Source: Pantoea ananatis LMG 2665
Lineage (GTDB): Bacteria; Pseudomonadota; Gammaproteobacteria; Enterobacterales; Enterobacteriaceae
Direction of reading: 5' to 3'
Assembly (NCBI RefSeq): GCF_000710035.2
Contig: NZ_JMJJ01000005.1
Coordinates: 992,001 to 1,056,000 of the forward strand
Length of the DNA: 64,000 bases
Position 1 is the stretch's first letter; each line of letters opens with the position of its first letter. Shown piece after piece: positions 1-9,374 of this stretch. The position numbers and the translations under genes were made by a program. The notes beneath the pieces are model-generated. The model searched no databases. It was not told the origin of the DNA and worked only from the letters and a program-made list of their open reading frames with translations.

Positions 1-26
1 ACATCCCTCGTGCCAAGGAGTCTACA

Positions 27-1040
27 ATGGCTTTCAGCGTTATCCCTCCCTATATTCTCCGTAAGATTATCGCCCACGGTTCCGGTCATCAGCAGGAGCA
101 GGCGCGCCGTACCCTCACCCACGTTCAGCACCTGATGGCGGAGCACTGGCAAAAGACGGCTGCGCCGAAAACCACGCAGGCCGGGAAGATTGAGCGTGAA
201 ATCTATGATGCCAAAAACAAAGAAACGTTGCCGGGAACCCTGGTGCGTAAAGAAGGCCAGTCTTCAAATGGTGACGTTGCCGCCGACGAGGCCTGGAACT
301 ATCTTGGCGTCACACACGATTTCTTCTGGCAGATATATAAACGCAATTCTCTGGACAATAACGGTTTGAAATTAGCGGGAACCGTTCACTATGGTGAAAA
401 ATATCAGAACGCTTTCTGGAACGGACAGCAGATGGTGTTCGGCGACGGCGATGGTGAGATCTTTAACCGTTTTACTATCGCTATCGATGTTGTTGCGCAT
501 GAGTTATCGCACGGTGTCACAGAAACCGAAGCCGGTTTGATCTATTTTGAACAGGCTGGCGCGCTAAATGAATCCATGTCCGATGTCTTTGGCTCCCTGG
601 TGAAGCAGTTCAGTAAAAAACAGACTGCCGATAAGGCCGACTGGATTATTGGTGAAGGCCTGCTGGCGAAAGGCATCAATGGCAAAGGCTTGCGATCGAT
701 GTCGCACCCCGGCACCGCTTATGACGACCCAATGTTGGGTAAAGATCCGCAACCGGGCCATATGGACGACTATATTAAAACGCGAGAAGACAACGGCGGC
801 GTGCACCTGAACTCTGGCATTCCTAACCGTGCCTTTTATCTGGCAGCACAAGCACTAGGTGGTTTTGCCTGGGAACAGGCAGGGCAAGCGTGGTATGACA
901 CCTTGTGTGATGATAATTTGCATCAGGATGCTGACTTCAAAACCTTTGCACAGTTGACCGTGCAGCACGGTGAAAAGCGCTTTGATCGTTCCGTCGGCAG
1001 CAAAATTGAACAGGCGTGGAAAGAGGTAGGCGTATTATGA
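27..1040 (+). CDS. Protealysin-like M4 family metalloprotease
   Basis: Zinc endopeptidase of the thermolysin (M4) family, 337 residues. The zinc site is visible: HELSH at residues 158-162, third ligand Glu182 in the NESMSD segment, and the catalytic-region His260 in GGVHLNSG. The N-terminus has no signal peptide. Instead it carries a short precursor with the PPYILR motif (residues 7-12), typical of protealysin-type M4 enzymes, which have a ~50-residue propeptide rather than the long FTP/PepSY prodomain. The start follows a strong AAGGAG ribosome site at about 14-19. The stop codon overlaps the start of the emfourin gene (ATGA), so the two are translationally coupled. In Serratia, protealysin is linked to entry into eukaryotic cells; that role here is inference. 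Family assignment is firm, substrate unknown. Confidence 0.93.
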   Translation: MAFSVIPPYILRKIIAHGSGHQQEQARRTLTHVQHLMAEHWQKTAAPKTTQAGKIEREIYDAKNKETLPGTLVRKEGQSSNGDVAADEAWNYLGVTHDFFWQIYKRNSLDNNGLKLAGTVHYGEKYQNAFWNGQQMVFGDGDGEIFNRFTIAIDVVAHELSHGVTETEAGLIYFEQAGALNESMSDVFGSLVKQFSKKQTADKADWIIGEGLLAKGINGKGLRSMSHPGTAYDDPMLGKDPQPGHMDDYIKTREDNGGVHLNSGIPNRAFYLAAQALGGFAWEQAGQAWYDTLCDDNLHQDADFKTFAQLTVQHGEKRFDRSVGSKIEQAWKEVGVL

Positions 1041-1369
1041 GTCAACTCCCCGAACTTACCGACGACGCCACCATTGTGGTGACGCGCGAAGGTGGCTTTG
1101 CTTTTATCCCCGGCTTACGCAGCGAGCGTCGTTTTCCCTTAGGTGAACTTCCTGCGCCAGAGAAACAGCGCGTCTGCAAAGTGCTGGAGCAGGCGATGCC
1201 GCTGGGCGAGTCAGAGGATAAAGCCACTAAGGTAGGATGCGGGGATCAGCGCTATTTTCGTATTCAGATCCAGTACGCCACGCGCCGTGAGGCCGGTACG
1301 GTGGTGATCCTGATACCGGAACAGTCGGCCCCGCCGGAGCTGGTATCGCTCTTCCGCGACGGAAAATAA
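1037..1369 (+). CDS. Emfourin, protealysin inhibitor
   Basis: A 110-residue cytoplasmic protein without signal peptide or membrane segment. It lies directly behind the M4 protease with a 4-base ATGA overlap. The start at 1037 is chosen because an upstream alternative would sit inside the protease gene and the overlap is the usual arrangement. Proteins of this size coded immediately downstream of protealysin genes are the emfourin family, which bind and block the cognate M4 protease. Recognisable features are the early TREGGFAFIPGL segment and a central RIQIQYATR strand. The tandem arrangement suggests the cell holds the protease inactive until release. The assignment rests on family resemblance and gene neighbourhood; inhibition is not provable from sequence alone. 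Confidence 0.85.
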   Translation: MSQLPELTDDATIVVTREGGFAFIPGLRSERRFPLGELPAPEKQRVCKVLEQAMPLGESEDKATKVGCGDQRYFRIQIQYATRREAGTVVILIPEQSAPPELVSLFRDGK

Positions 1370-1372
1370 GCA

Positions 1373-1405
1373 CAAAAAAAGGGCCGCGAGCGGCCCTTTT
1401 ATTTT
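1373..1405. terminator. Bidirectional rho-independent terminator
   Basis: The stem GGGCCGC/GCGGCCC (1381-1396, GA loop) has an A-run at 1374-1380 and a T-rich tail after 1396. It can end both the protease-inhibitor operon from the left and the PQQ dehydrogenase gene from the right. Confidence 0.9.
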
Positions 1406-1419
1406 ACCCGTTATCGCTG

Positions 1420-3861
1420 TTACTTGCTGTCTGGCAGCGCATAAGCAATCACGTAGTCACCGCGATCCGGTGACTGACGCGCGCCGCCTGCTGAGATCAG
1501 AATGTACTGCTTGCCGGTTTTCGGCGAGACGTAGCTCATCGGGCCGCCCTGACTGCCAACGGGCAGACGCGCTTTCCACACCTCTTTACCCGTTGCGCTA
1601 TCAAACGCACGCAGATAGTAATCCTGCGTACCGGCGATAAACACCAGGCCGCCCTGGGTTGCCAGCGTGCCGCCCAGCGTTGGCATGCCGATTGGCATTT
1701 TCGCGCGCATTTTGATCCCGAACGGACCGGTATCCTGCACGGTACCCACCGGAACCTGCCAGACGATTTTCTGCGTTTTCATATCGATAGCAGACAAGGT
1801 ACCGAACGGGGGTGCCTGGCAAGGAATGCCCAGTGGTGACATAAAGCGGTTCTTATTCACCGCATAAGGCGTACCTTTCAGTGGAACGGCGCCCATGCCG
1901 GTATTGATCGCCTCACCGCCGTTGCTGCCACGGGAAACCTTGCTGGTATCAACCGGAATCATCTGTACCCACAATCCTAAACGCATGTCGTTAACAAACA
2001 ACAGGTTGTTATTCGGATCGGTGGACATACTGCCCCAGTTCATTCCGCCCAGCGAACCCGGGAAACTCAGCGACTTATCCGTGCCCGGCACGGTAAACAG
2101 GCCGTCATAGCGCATAGATTTAAAGGCGATACGGCAGGCAAGCTGATCGAACGGCGTGGCCCCCCACATATCGGACTCTTTCAGCGTCTGATTACCAATC
2201 ATCGGCATACCGGTCGAATGCGGCTGGGTTTTAGTGTACTGCTCGTTAGGGATATGTCCCTGCGGCATTGGCAGCTCTTCCACTTTGGTCAGTGGCTTGC
2301 CGGTCATCCGGTCCAGCACAAAGATCATGCCGGTTTTGCCGCCGATCACGACCGCAGGCTTGGTGCTGCCGTCTTTCATCGGGAAGTCGATCAGGCTCGG
2401 CTGCATCGGCAGATCGAAGTCCCACAGATCGTTATGCACGGTCTGATAAACCCACTTCTCTTTACCGGTTGTTGCATCGAGTGCCAGTACGGAGGCACCG
2501 TATTTATGATCGAGTGCGTTGCGGTTTGCGCCCCACAGGTCAACCGATGAGCTTCCCATCGGAATAAACACGGTGTTCATGGCCGGATCGTAGGACATCG
2601 GCGCCCATGAGTTTGGCGTACTCCGCGTATAGTCCTTGCCCGGCATCAGAATAGCATTCGGATCGGTATTGCCCGGGTCAAAGGCCCAACGCATCTGGCC
2701 GGTGATCACGTCAAAACCGCGTAACACGCCGCCAGGCATATCTGTTTTAACGTTGTCAGCCACGCGCCCGCCTACGACAACAGTGGTACCGGCAATCGTG
2801 GGTGCAGAGGTGAGCTGATAAAGCGGATCGGGCGCATCGCCCAGGCCCTTTTTGAGATCCACGATACCGTGGTTACCAAAATCCTCACAGAACTCGCCGT
2901 TATCAGCATTAATGGCAATCAGGCGCGCATCGATGGTATTCATCAGAATACGGCGCTGGCAGCTGTCTCCGGCCGCCAGCGTAACGCCAGGAACCGGCGT
3001 AGAACCCGGTTGGGTCGGCTGGGTAAGCGGTTTCGTCGCATCAAAATAGGCCAGACCACGGCAGCGCGGCCAGACTTCTGCCTGAGCATTGATCTCACGC
3101 TTCCAAATCTGCTTACCGCTGTCGGCTTCCACCGCGATCACGTTGTTGTGCGGGGTGCAAAGATAAACGGTATTTCCCACCTGCAGCGGCGTTTGCTGAT
3201 CTTCAGCGCCATTGCCGGTTGGGCTTTCAGGGATATCACCGGTGTGATAAGTCCAGGCGACCTGCAGATCTTTCACGTTATCGCGAGTAATCTGGTCCAG
3301 CGCAACAAAGCGGCTTCCCCCTGCGGTATTCCCGTAGTGATCCCAGTTTTGCTGTTGCTTTGACTTATCTACCGGAATCAGCGGCAGTTCCTGACCGGTT
3401 GAGGCAACGGTAGGATGGGGCTGAAACATCTGAACTAAGGTAGCGACCATGCCTACGGCAATCACGGCAGAAAAGGCATACGACACTTTTGCCAGCGAAG
3501 GCTTGTTTTCGCGCTTGCGCAGCGCAGGCCAGGTGATGAACGCCAGAATCATCAGACCTGCAGGCACCATCAGGCGGGAAACCAGAGGCCAGAATTGCAG
3601 TCCGGCGTCAATGACGGCCCAGATTAACGTTCCTACAAACACCAGCAGGAACAGGACAACCGCGGAGGATTTCGCACGGAAAAACTGAATGGCTGACAGC
3701 ACCGTAACGATGCCTGCAACCAGAAAATACCAACTGCCGCCAAGCGTCGCGAGTTGTCCCCCGCCAACCGCAAAGAACAGGCCGGTTGCCAGTAGCACCA
3801 GCCCGAGCAGCACGGACCATATTCTCAACCCTTTACCGGATCGAGATGATGTTTCAGCCAT
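1420..3861 (-). CDS. gcd: Membrane-bound PQQ-dependent dehydrogenase (glucose/quinate/shikimate family)
   Basis: An 813-residue quinoprotein. About five hydrophobic segments fill the first 145 residues and anchor it in the inner membrane; the rest is a periplasmic eight-bladed propeller that oxidises sugar or cyclitol substrates and passes electrons to ubiquinone. The catalytic Asp lies in the QTVHNDLWDFD segment and the PQQ-contacting Lys in GGKTG, as in E. coli Gcd. The start at 3861 is preferred over the upstream one at 3918 because AGGAG lies at the right distance. Compared with E. coli Gcd as I recall it, His262 of the substrate region aligns with Trp264 (VWPRCRG), so the substrate may be quinate, shikimate or another polyol rather than glucose. 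Activity also requires PQQ, whose synthesis genes are not in the window. Confidence 0.88.
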   Translation of the reverse strand: MAETSSRSGKGLRIWSVLLGLVLLATGLFFAVGGGQLATLGGSWYFLVAGIVTVLSAIQFFRAKSSAVVLFLLVFVGTLIWAVIDAGLQFWPLVSRLMVPAGLMILAFITWPALRKRENKPSLAKVSYAFSAVIAVGMVATLVQMFQPHPTVASTGQELPLIPVDKSKQQQNWDHYGNTAGGSRFVALDQITRDNVKDLQVAWTYHTGDIPESPTGNGAEDQQTPLQVGNTVYLCTPHNNVIAVEADSGKQIWKREINAQAEVWPRCRGLAYFDATKPLTQPTQPGSTPVPGVTLAAGDSCQRRILMNTIDARLIAINADNGEFCEDFGNHGIVDLKKGLGDAPDPLYQLTSAPTIAGTTVVVGGRVADNVKTDMPGGVLRGFDVITGQMRWAFDPGNTDPNAILMPGKDYTRSTPNSWAPMSYDPAMNTVFIPMGSSSVDLWGANRNALDHKYGASVLALDATTGKEKWVYQTVHNDLWDFDLPMQPSLIDFPMKDGSTKPAVVIGGKTGMIFVLDRMTGKPLTKVEELPMPQGHIPNEQYTKTQPHSTGMPMIGNQTLKESDMWGATPFDQLACRIAFKSMRYDGLFTVPGTDKSLSFPGSLGGMNWGSMSTDPNNNLLFVNDMRLGLWVQMIPVDTSKVSRGSNGGEAINTGMGAVPLKGTPYAVNKNRFMSPLGIPCQAPPFGTLSAIDMKTQKIVWQVPVGTVQDTGPFGIKMRAKMPIGMPTLGGTLATQGGLVFIAGTQDYYLRAFDSATGKEVWKARLPVGSQGGPMSYVSPKTGKQYILISAGGARQSPDRGDYVIAYALPDSK

Positions 3862-4186
3862 AACACTTACTCTCCTGATAAACAAAACCGCTCCAGCCCT
3901 GTGCGCGACCCGGCTCATCGCCGGTCACGTTGCAGGTAAAAGAAGCAGCGTTGTTTTATTCCAATTAAAGCGGACCCGCGTTCATGAAATGAATGATGTG
4001 TTCCGGAGACAGCCCGCACGGGGCGCCCCCGTCATGACGCGGCAAAATTGTACCACCTGGTACGTTATCCCGTGAAGGTTTAAACGGGTTTGTTACGAAA
4101 CAATAGCATTTTCGCTACAAATTTTTACGCCGTTACGGTTCGCAGCGTTGGGATCTTCATGTGTTGCAGGTTGAAGTGGCCAGGCG
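3862..4186. other. Intergenic region upstream of the PQQ dehydrogenase
   Basis: About 325 bp between yfgJ and the dehydrogenase start. I see no convincing gene. The only marked structure is a 14-bp interrupted palindrome, GTACCA-CC-TGGTAC, at 4050-4063, which could be an operator. The region presumably holds the dehydrogenase promoter, but I cannot pick a clear -35/-10 pair. Confidence 0.5.
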
Positions 4187-4408
4187 TCAGACGGGAAAAA
4201 TCCTGTAAGTGAGACGACGTCTGGAAATTAAGCCGTGACTATGATGACAAAAATAGTCGGTCGCGCCGCAACTTTTGAGTTGCTCAAGGGGCTGATGGCA
4301 GTCGGGGCAGACAGGCTGGTAGCGATAACGAACACCGCACCCGGTGCAGATAAGATCGATCTCGTCAGGGGCCAGGGGTTGATAACATTTTTCACACATT
4401 GCGCGCAT
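4187..4408 (-). CDS. yfgJ: Zinc-ribbon protein YfgJ
   Basis: A 73-residue protein with two CxxC-type knuckles near the N-terminus (CEKC, CTGC) and a third plus a lone Cys further on (CPDC, SCGATDYFC), ending in the HGLISRRR segment shared with E. coli YfgJ (71 residues). The function is unknown; metal binding is predicted from the cysteine spacing. The ATG at 4408 is chosen over the one at 4399 because of a GGA-type ribosome site at suitable distance and because it matches the E. coli length. It sits just downstream of der, as in E. coli, but a terminator separates the two. Confidence 0.85.
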   Translation of the reverse strand: MRAMCEKCYQPLAPDEIDLICTGCGVRYRYQPVCPDCHQPLEQLKSCGATDYFCHHSHGLISRRRLTYRIFPV

Positions 4409-4447
4409 ATTTTCATCCGACTATGCAAATAAACGCAATCTTAGGGC

Positions 4448-4473
4448 AAAAAAAAGAGGGCCACCTGGCCCTC
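4448..4473 (-). terminator. Rho-independent terminator of der
   Basis: The stem GAGGGCCA/TGGCCCTC (4456-4473) is followed on the minus strand by eight T residues (4448-4455). Confidence 0.92.
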
Positions 4474-4479
4474 GATCAA

Positions 4480-5964
4480 TTAACGCTTATTCTTTTTCAT
4501 ATGCGCCATCAGACGCTTACGCTTGCGCTGTTGCGTCGGCGTCAGCAGATTGCGTTTGCCTTCGTAAGGGTTTTCACCCTCTTTAAACTGAATGCGGATG
4601 GGCGTTCCCATCACGTTAAGTGAACGGCGGAAATAGTTCATCAAATAACGTTTGTAGGAATCCGGCAGGTCTTTAACCTGATTACCGTGGATCACCACAA
4701 TCGGTGGGTTGTAACCGCCCGCATGGGCATATTTCAGTTTAACGCGACGACCGCGAACCAGCGGTGGCTGATGGTCTTCCGCCGCCATATTCATGATGCG
4801 CGTCAGGAGGGAGGTATTGACACGTTTTGTAGAGCAGTCGTAGGCTTCCGTAACGGACTCAAACAGGTTGCCTACGCCGCTGCCGTGCAACGCAGAAATA
4901 AAGTGCACGCGTGCGAAATCGATAAAGCCCAGGCGGAAATCCAGCGTCTCTTTGACTTCGTCACGCACTTCCTGCGACAGGCCATCCCATTTATTCACGA
5001 CGATAACCAGGGAGCGTCCACTGTTGAGAATAAAGCCCAGCAGCGACAGATCCTGATCGGAAATGCCGGCGCGGGCGTCAATCACCAGCATGACGACGTT
5101 GGCATCTTCGATCGCCTGCAACGTTTTAATGACTGAGAATTTCTCTACCGTATCCGTAATTTTACCGCGCTTACGTACGCCCGCCGTATCGATCAGCACA
5201 TACTCGCGACCGTCACGTTCCATCGGAATGTAGATACTGTCACGGGTGGTGCCCGGCATGTCATAAACGACCACGCGATCTTCACCGAGGATGCGGTTAG
5301 TCAACGTAGACTTACCTACGTTAGGACGGCCAACAATCGCCAGCTTAATCGGTAAGGTTGTGGGATCGAAATCGTCTTCTTCTTCCTCTTCCTCACCGTT
5401 TTCTTCTGCCGCTAAGGCTGCCCAGTAAGCTTCGTTTTCATCTTCTTCGGTGACCTCAACCGGATCGACCTTTTCCATCCACGGCAGCAGCGCCGTTTCC
5501 AGCAGGCTGGTTACGCCACGACCGTGCGAGGCCGCGATAGCGTGAATTTCACCCAGGCCCAGAGAATAGAAATCCACCACCGCCTGATCCGGATCCAGTC
5601 CGTCGGTTTTATTCGCCACCAGAAACGTTGCTTTTTGACGAGAGCGGAGATGCTTTGCAATTTGCTGATCGGCGGCCATCATGCCTGCGCGAGCGTCGAC
5701 CATAAACAGCACAACGTCGGCTTCTTCGATCGCCAGCAGCGACTGCTCCGCCATGCGCGTTTCAACACCGTCTTCGGTGCCATCAATACCGCCGGTATCG
5801 ATAACAATAAATTCGCGCCCTTCCACTTCGGCGCGACCATATTTGCGATCGCGAGTCAGTCCAGGAAAATCCGCTACCAGCGCATCTCGTGTGCGGGTTA
5901 AACGGTTAAATAGCGTAGATTTTCCCACATTGGGACGCCCAACCAGCGCGACCACAGGTACCAT
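4480..5964 (-). CDS. der: Ribosome assembly GTPase Der (EngA)
   Basis: A 494-residue double GTPase needed for maturation of the 50S ribosomal subunit. Two complete G domains are seen, each with GRPNVGKST Walker A motifs (residues ~8-16 and ~212-220), DxxG and NKxD motifs. An acidic linker (a run of Glu/Asp) joins them, and a KH-like C-terminal domain with a basic tail ([15 protein letters not shown]) completes the protein, as in E. coli (490 residues). The start has a GAGG ribosome site seven bases upstream. It is followed by its own terminator and lies downstream of bamB, the standard enterobacterial order. Confidence 0.97.
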   Translation of the reverse strand: MVPVVALVGRPNVGKSTLFNRLTRTRDALVADFPGLTRDRKYGRAEVEGREFIVIDTGGIDGTEDGVETRMAEQSLLAIEEADVVLFMVDARAGMMAADQQIAKHLRSRQKATFLVANKTDGLDPDQAVVDFYSLGLGEIHAIAASHGRGVTSLLETALLPWMEKVDPVEVTEEDENEAYWAALAAEENGEEEEEEDDFDPTTLPIKLAIVGRPNVGKSTLTNRILGEDRVVVYDMPGTTRDSIYIPMERDGREYVLIDTAGVRKRGKITDTVEKFSVIKTLQAIEDANVVMLVIDARAGISDQDLSLLGFILNSGRSLVIVVNKWDGLSQEVRDEVKETLDFRLGFIDFARVHFISALHGSGVGNLFESVTEAYDCSTKRVNTSLLTRIMNMAAEDHQPPLVRGRRVKLKYAHAGGYNPPIVVIHGNQVKDLPDSYKRYLMNYFRRSLNVMGTPIRIQFKEGENPYEGKRNLLTPTQQRKRKRLMAHMKKNKR

Positions 5965-6064
5965 AACAATGCCTCAATAATGTATTAAATCGCCCGAATG
6001 GCGTGATTATAACGGCTTTAGCCGCTCAGTTCAGGCTTAAGGCGCTAAGGATACCATGCCTGAC

Positions 6065-6101
6065 TAAAAACGAAACGGCCCCTGATGAAATCAGGAGCCG
6101 T
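6065..6101 (-). terminator. Rho-independent terminator of the yfgM-bamB transcript
   Basis: An 11-bp stem (ACGGCTCCTGA/TCAGGGGCCGT on the minus strand, one G-T pair; 6075-6101) is followed by a T-rich run at 6066-6070. It separates bamB from der. Confidence 0.85.
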
Positions 6102-6137
6102 TGTGCCAGGGAACCACCCTGCCTGACAACTTACCCG

Positions 6138-7319
6138 TTAGCGAGTAATGGCGTAAACTTCACCGTCTTTCGACTGAATCAGCAGTTTGTCGCTGGCGAC
6201 CACTGGCTCAGTCTGGAAGCCTGAGCTGTCCAGCTTTTGCTGGGCAACAAAACGACCATCGGTGGTGTTCATCCAGTGCAGGTAACCTTCGCTGTCGCCG
6301 ACCACAAGGTAGCCGTTATAGAGAACCGGTGAAGTCAGATTACGATGCAGCAGCTCGCTTTGACGCCAGATAGCGACACCGCCATCCGCATTCAGCGCAA
6401 TCACACGATCGTCCTGATCGACCAGGTAGATGCGACCCGCATCGACAATCAGATCTTTAACGCCGCCGATTTCACGTTTCCATAAAATCTGACCTGAGCG
6501 TAAATCCAGTGCGGTCAGGTTGCCATTGTAAGCCAGCGCATAGACCACGCCGTTGACAATGACCGGCGTGGTATCCACATCGCTCAGGCGATCAATTTCC
6601 GTTGCGCCGCTGGGCTGTGAAATACGCTGCTGCCAAATCAGCTGGCCCTGGTTTAGGATAACGGCACTGACACGGCCGTTATCGCCGCCCACAATGGCGC
6701 CACCAAAGGCCACAGACGGCGCAGATTCTCCGCGCAGTGACAGCGCAGGCATATCCAGGTTGACGGTCCACTTCACCGCTCCCGTGGCCTGATCCAGGCC
6801 CTGCAACATGCCGTTACTGGTATGAATCAATACCAGACCATCGCTGACCACAGGACGCGACAGGGCTTCACCCGCCGCTTTCGCCTGCCAGGCAATGGCA
6901 CCATCGCTGGTGTTCAGTGCATAGACCTGCCCGCGTTCGCTGCCAATATAGAGGCGATCGCCGCTCACGGTGATGCCGCCGGACAGCATGGCAGAATGGT
7001 TTTTCGAGAAGAAGCCGGTTTTCTCAGAGAGATCGACTTTCCATTTTTCTTTACCATCGGCCGCGTCGAGCGCTTTTACGATACCAAAGCGGTCAGCAGC
7101 ATAAACGGTGCCGTCTTGCCAGGTGGGGTGCAGGTTGGAGTAAAAATCACCGATACCATCACCCACGCCGGTACTCCATACCGTCTGAGGCGTAAACTGG
7201 TTTTCCACCTTCGGCAATGGGGCCATTTTCACTACATCTTCTTCGCCGCTGAACAGCGAGCAACCGCTGAGCAAGGTGACTGAGATCAGCCCCGGCAGCA
7301 GGTATTTACGTAATTCCAT
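6138..7319 (-). CDS. bamB: Outer-membrane assembly lipoprotein BamB
   Basis: A 393-residue lipoprotein of the BAM complex that folds beta-barrel proteins into the outer membrane. The N-terminus is a lipoprotein signal with lipobox LLSGC (acylated Cys20; residue +2 Ser favours the outer membrane). The rest is an eight-bladed propeller made of repeating PQQ-like units ending in patterns such as ALDxxxGxxxW (for example ALDAADGKEKW, ALNTSDGAIAW, ALDLRSGQILW). The length matches E. coli BamB (392). It follows yfgM by 19 bp and is probably cotranscribed with it and hisS. Confidence 0.97.
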   Translation of the reverse strand: MELRKYLLPGLISVTLLSGCSLFSGEEDVVKMAPLPKVENQFTPQTVWSTGVGDGIGDFYSNLHPTWQDGTVYAADRFGIVKALDAADGKEKWKVDLSEKTGFFSKNHSAMLSGGITVSGDRLYIGSERGQVYALNTSDGAIAWQAKAAGEALSRPVVSDGLVLIHTSNGMLQGLDQATGAVKWTVNLDMPALSLRGESAPSVAFGGAIVGGDNGRVSAVILNQGQLIWQQRISQPSGATEIDRLSDVDTTPVIVNGVVYALAYNGNLTALDLRSGQILWKREIGGVKDLIVDAGRIYLVDQDDRVIALNADGGVAIWRQSELLHRNLTSPVLYNGYLVVGDSEGYLHWMNTTDGRFVAQQKLDSSGFQTEPVVASDKLLIQSKDGEVYAITR

Positions 7320-7338
7320 GCGCTCTCTCTTGACTGGC

Positions 7339-7956
7339 TTAGCTTAAGTTATTCATCTTCATCTGCATCATTTGCTTCAGTGCAGGAGACGCGTCAGATT
7401 CTACGCCTTTGCTCCATGCATCGCGCGCGCCCTGCTTATCGCCCTTGCTGAGCAGCGCTTCGCCTCGGATATCAGCGACAATGGCTGTCCAGCCATCACC
7501 CTTCACACTGTCAAGGGTTTTAAGTGCCGCATCAGCCTGATTCTGTTGCAGTTGAATGCGTGCCAGGCGCAGGTTGATAACCGCCTGCAGGTTGGCATCT
7601 TTAGTATCTTTCAATCCGTTTTGCAGCAAGGTAGCGGCTTTGTCCAGCTGATCGCTGTCGACATACTGCTTAGCCAGATCCAGGGCCGCCAGGGCACCGT
7701 AAGTATTGCTGTTTTCGCTGGCGAACGTGTTGACGGCTTCCAGGGTTTCTGGCTTACCGGCCTGCATCGCACGGGTGACTTTTTGGTATTCTGCCGATAC
7801 AGTTTTCGCGGAATCCTGCTGATGGCTGGACCAGTAGCGCCAGCCGCCCAGTGCAGCAATCCCGATAACCACGCCTACGGCTAAGGCTTTACCGTTGTTG
7901 GCGAAAAAGCGACGCAGCGCATCAACCTGTTCGTTCTCATTGCTATAAACTTCCAC
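7339..7956 (-). CDS. yfgM: Ancillary SecYEG translocon subunit YfgM
   Basis: A 205-residue inner-membrane protein with one N-terminal membrane segment (ALAVGVVIGIAALGGWRYW, ~residues 24-42) and a periplasmic tetratricopeptide-type helical domain. In E. coli it binds the Sec translocon and the chaperone PpiD and helps hand secreted proteins to periplasmic chaperones. The start is GTG, as in E. coli, behind an AGGAG ribosome site. The C-terminus (ALKQMMQMKMNNLS) is nearly identical to E. coli. It lies between hisS and bamB. Confidence 0.95.
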   Translation of the reverse strand: MEVYSNENEQVDALRRFFANNGKALAVGVVIGIAALGGWRYWSSHQQDSAKTVSAEYQKVTRAMQAGKPETLEAVNTFASENSNTYGALAALDLAKQYVDSDQLDKAATLLQNGLKDTKDANLQAVINLRLARIQLQQNQADAALKTLDSVKGDGWTAIVADIRGEALLSKGDKQGARDAWSKGVESDASPALKQMMQMKMNNLS

Positions 7957-7994
7957 GCAATCCTTCTCCTTTCAATGGTTGTGCTTTGACACGC

Positions 7995-9269
7995 TTACTG
8001 CAACAGCGTGCGCAGTGCAGCAGCCGCGTCCGCCTGCGCCAGCGTTTGCTGTTCGCCATTGCGCAGGTCTTTAATCACGACCTGACCGGCCTTCTGTTCA
8101 TCTTCGCCCAGCACCAGGGCAACGCGGGCGCCCCATTTATCCGCACGGGCGAACTGCTTCTTGAAGTTACCGCCGCCAAAGTTGGTCATCAGTTTCATTT
8201 CAGGCAGGTGATCGCGCAGTTTTTCTGCCAGCTGCATCGCCGCTGACTGAACGCCCTGACCTGAAGCGATAACATAGACATCGACATTGCGCGCGGGTTC
8301 AAATTCCGGATTCACCGCCTGCACTAACAACACCAGGCGTTCCATTCCCATTGCGAAACCGACACCCGGTGTGGCACGGCCACCCAACTGTTCTACCAGC
8401 CCATCATAACGACCGCCACCGCAAACGGTACCCTGGGAGCCCAGGCTGTCGGTAACCCATTCAATCACCGTGCGGTTGTAATAATCCAGCCCACGCACCA
8501 GCCGCTGATTCACCGTGTAAGCAATACCCGCGTCGTCTAACAGCGCGCGCAGCCCGTCAAAATGCTCGCGTGATTCCACATCCAGATAATCGCCCAACTG
8601 AGGCGCATCGTTCAGCAGCGTCTGAATATCAGGATTTTTACTGTCGAGCACGCGCATCGGGTTACTGTACATACGGCGCTTACAGTCTTCATCCAGCGCC
8701 TCTTTATGCTGTTCCAGAAACGCCACCAGCGCATCGCGATAGTTGGCACGGGCTTCAGGCGAACCAATGGAGTTCAGTTCCAGACGAACATGGTCGGCGA
8801 TGCCCAACGCTTTCCACCAGCGTGCGTTCAGCATGATCAGTTCGGCATCAATGTCCGGCCCCTGCAGACCAAAGACTTCAACGCCTATCTGATGAAACTG
8901 GCGGTAACGCCCTTTCTGAGGACGCTCGTAGCGGAACATCGGCCCCATGTACCACAGGCGCTGTTCCTGGTTATAAAGCAGACCGTGTTCGATACCTGCG
9001 CGCACGCAGCCCGCCGTGCCTTCCGGACGAAGCGTCAGGCTTTCGCCATTGCGATCGTCAAAGGTATACATCTCTTTTTCAACCACATCGGTGACTTCAC
9101 CAATTGCGCGTTTGAAAAGAGGAGTCTGCTCTACGATGGGTAAGCGAATTTCGCTGTAACCATAACTCGCCAGCACTGACTTCAGTACATCTTCAACCCG
9201 TTGCCAGATGGCCGTATCCGCAGGCAGGAAATCGTTCATCCCGCGAATCGCTTGAATATTCTTCGCCAC
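7995..9269 (-). CDS. hisS: Histidyl-tRNA synthetase
   Basis: A 424-residue class II aminoacyl-tRNA synthetase that charges tRNA-His. The class II motif 2 region is clear ([17 protein letters not shown]), as are the histidine-specific signatures [11 protein letters not shown] and GGGRYDG, and the LRPEGTAG segment. A C-terminal anticodon-binding domain follows. The start codon is GTG (minus strand, 9267-9269) with an AGAGA ribosome site. It lies downstream of ispG after a strong terminator-like hairpin, so expression may partly depend on readthrough or a local promoter. Confidence 0.97.
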   Translation of the reverse strand: MAKNIQAIRGMNDFLPADTAIWQRVEDVLKSVLASYGYSEIRLPIVEQTPLFKRAIGEVTDVVEKEMYTFDDRNGESLTLRPEGTAGCVRAGIEHGLLYNQEQRLWYMGPMFRYERPQKGRYRQFHQIGVEVFGLQGPDIDAELIMLNARWWKALGIADHVRLELNSIGSPEARANYRDALVAFLEQHKEALDEDCKRRMYSNPMRVLDSKNPDIQTLLNDAPQLGDYLDVESREHFDGLRALLDDAGIAYTVNQRLVRGLDYYNRTVIEWVTDSLGSQGTVCGGGRYDGLVEQLGGRATPGVGFAMGMERLVLLVQAVNPEFEPARNVDVYVIASGQGVQSAAMQLAEKLRDHLPEMKLMTNFGGGNFKKQFARADKWGARVALVLGEDEQKAGQVVIKDLRNGEQQTLAQADAAAALRTLLQ

Positions 9270-9286
9270 GTTAAAATCTCTTAATG

Positions 9287-9338
9287 CAAAAAAACCTGTC
9301 CGGCATCATACCTCATGAGGATGAAACCGCACAGGTTC
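9287..9338 (-). terminator. Terminator or attenuator between ispG and hisS
   Basis: A long hairpin with outer arms AACCTGT (9293-9299) and ACAGGTT (9331-9337) has an inner CCTCATGAGG palindrome. On the minus strand it is followed by a run of seven T residues. It resembles a rho-independent terminator just upstream of hisS. Confidence 0.75.
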
Positions 9339-9374
9339 AGCTAAAAAAGTCATGCACGCCGTACACGCAACGGA

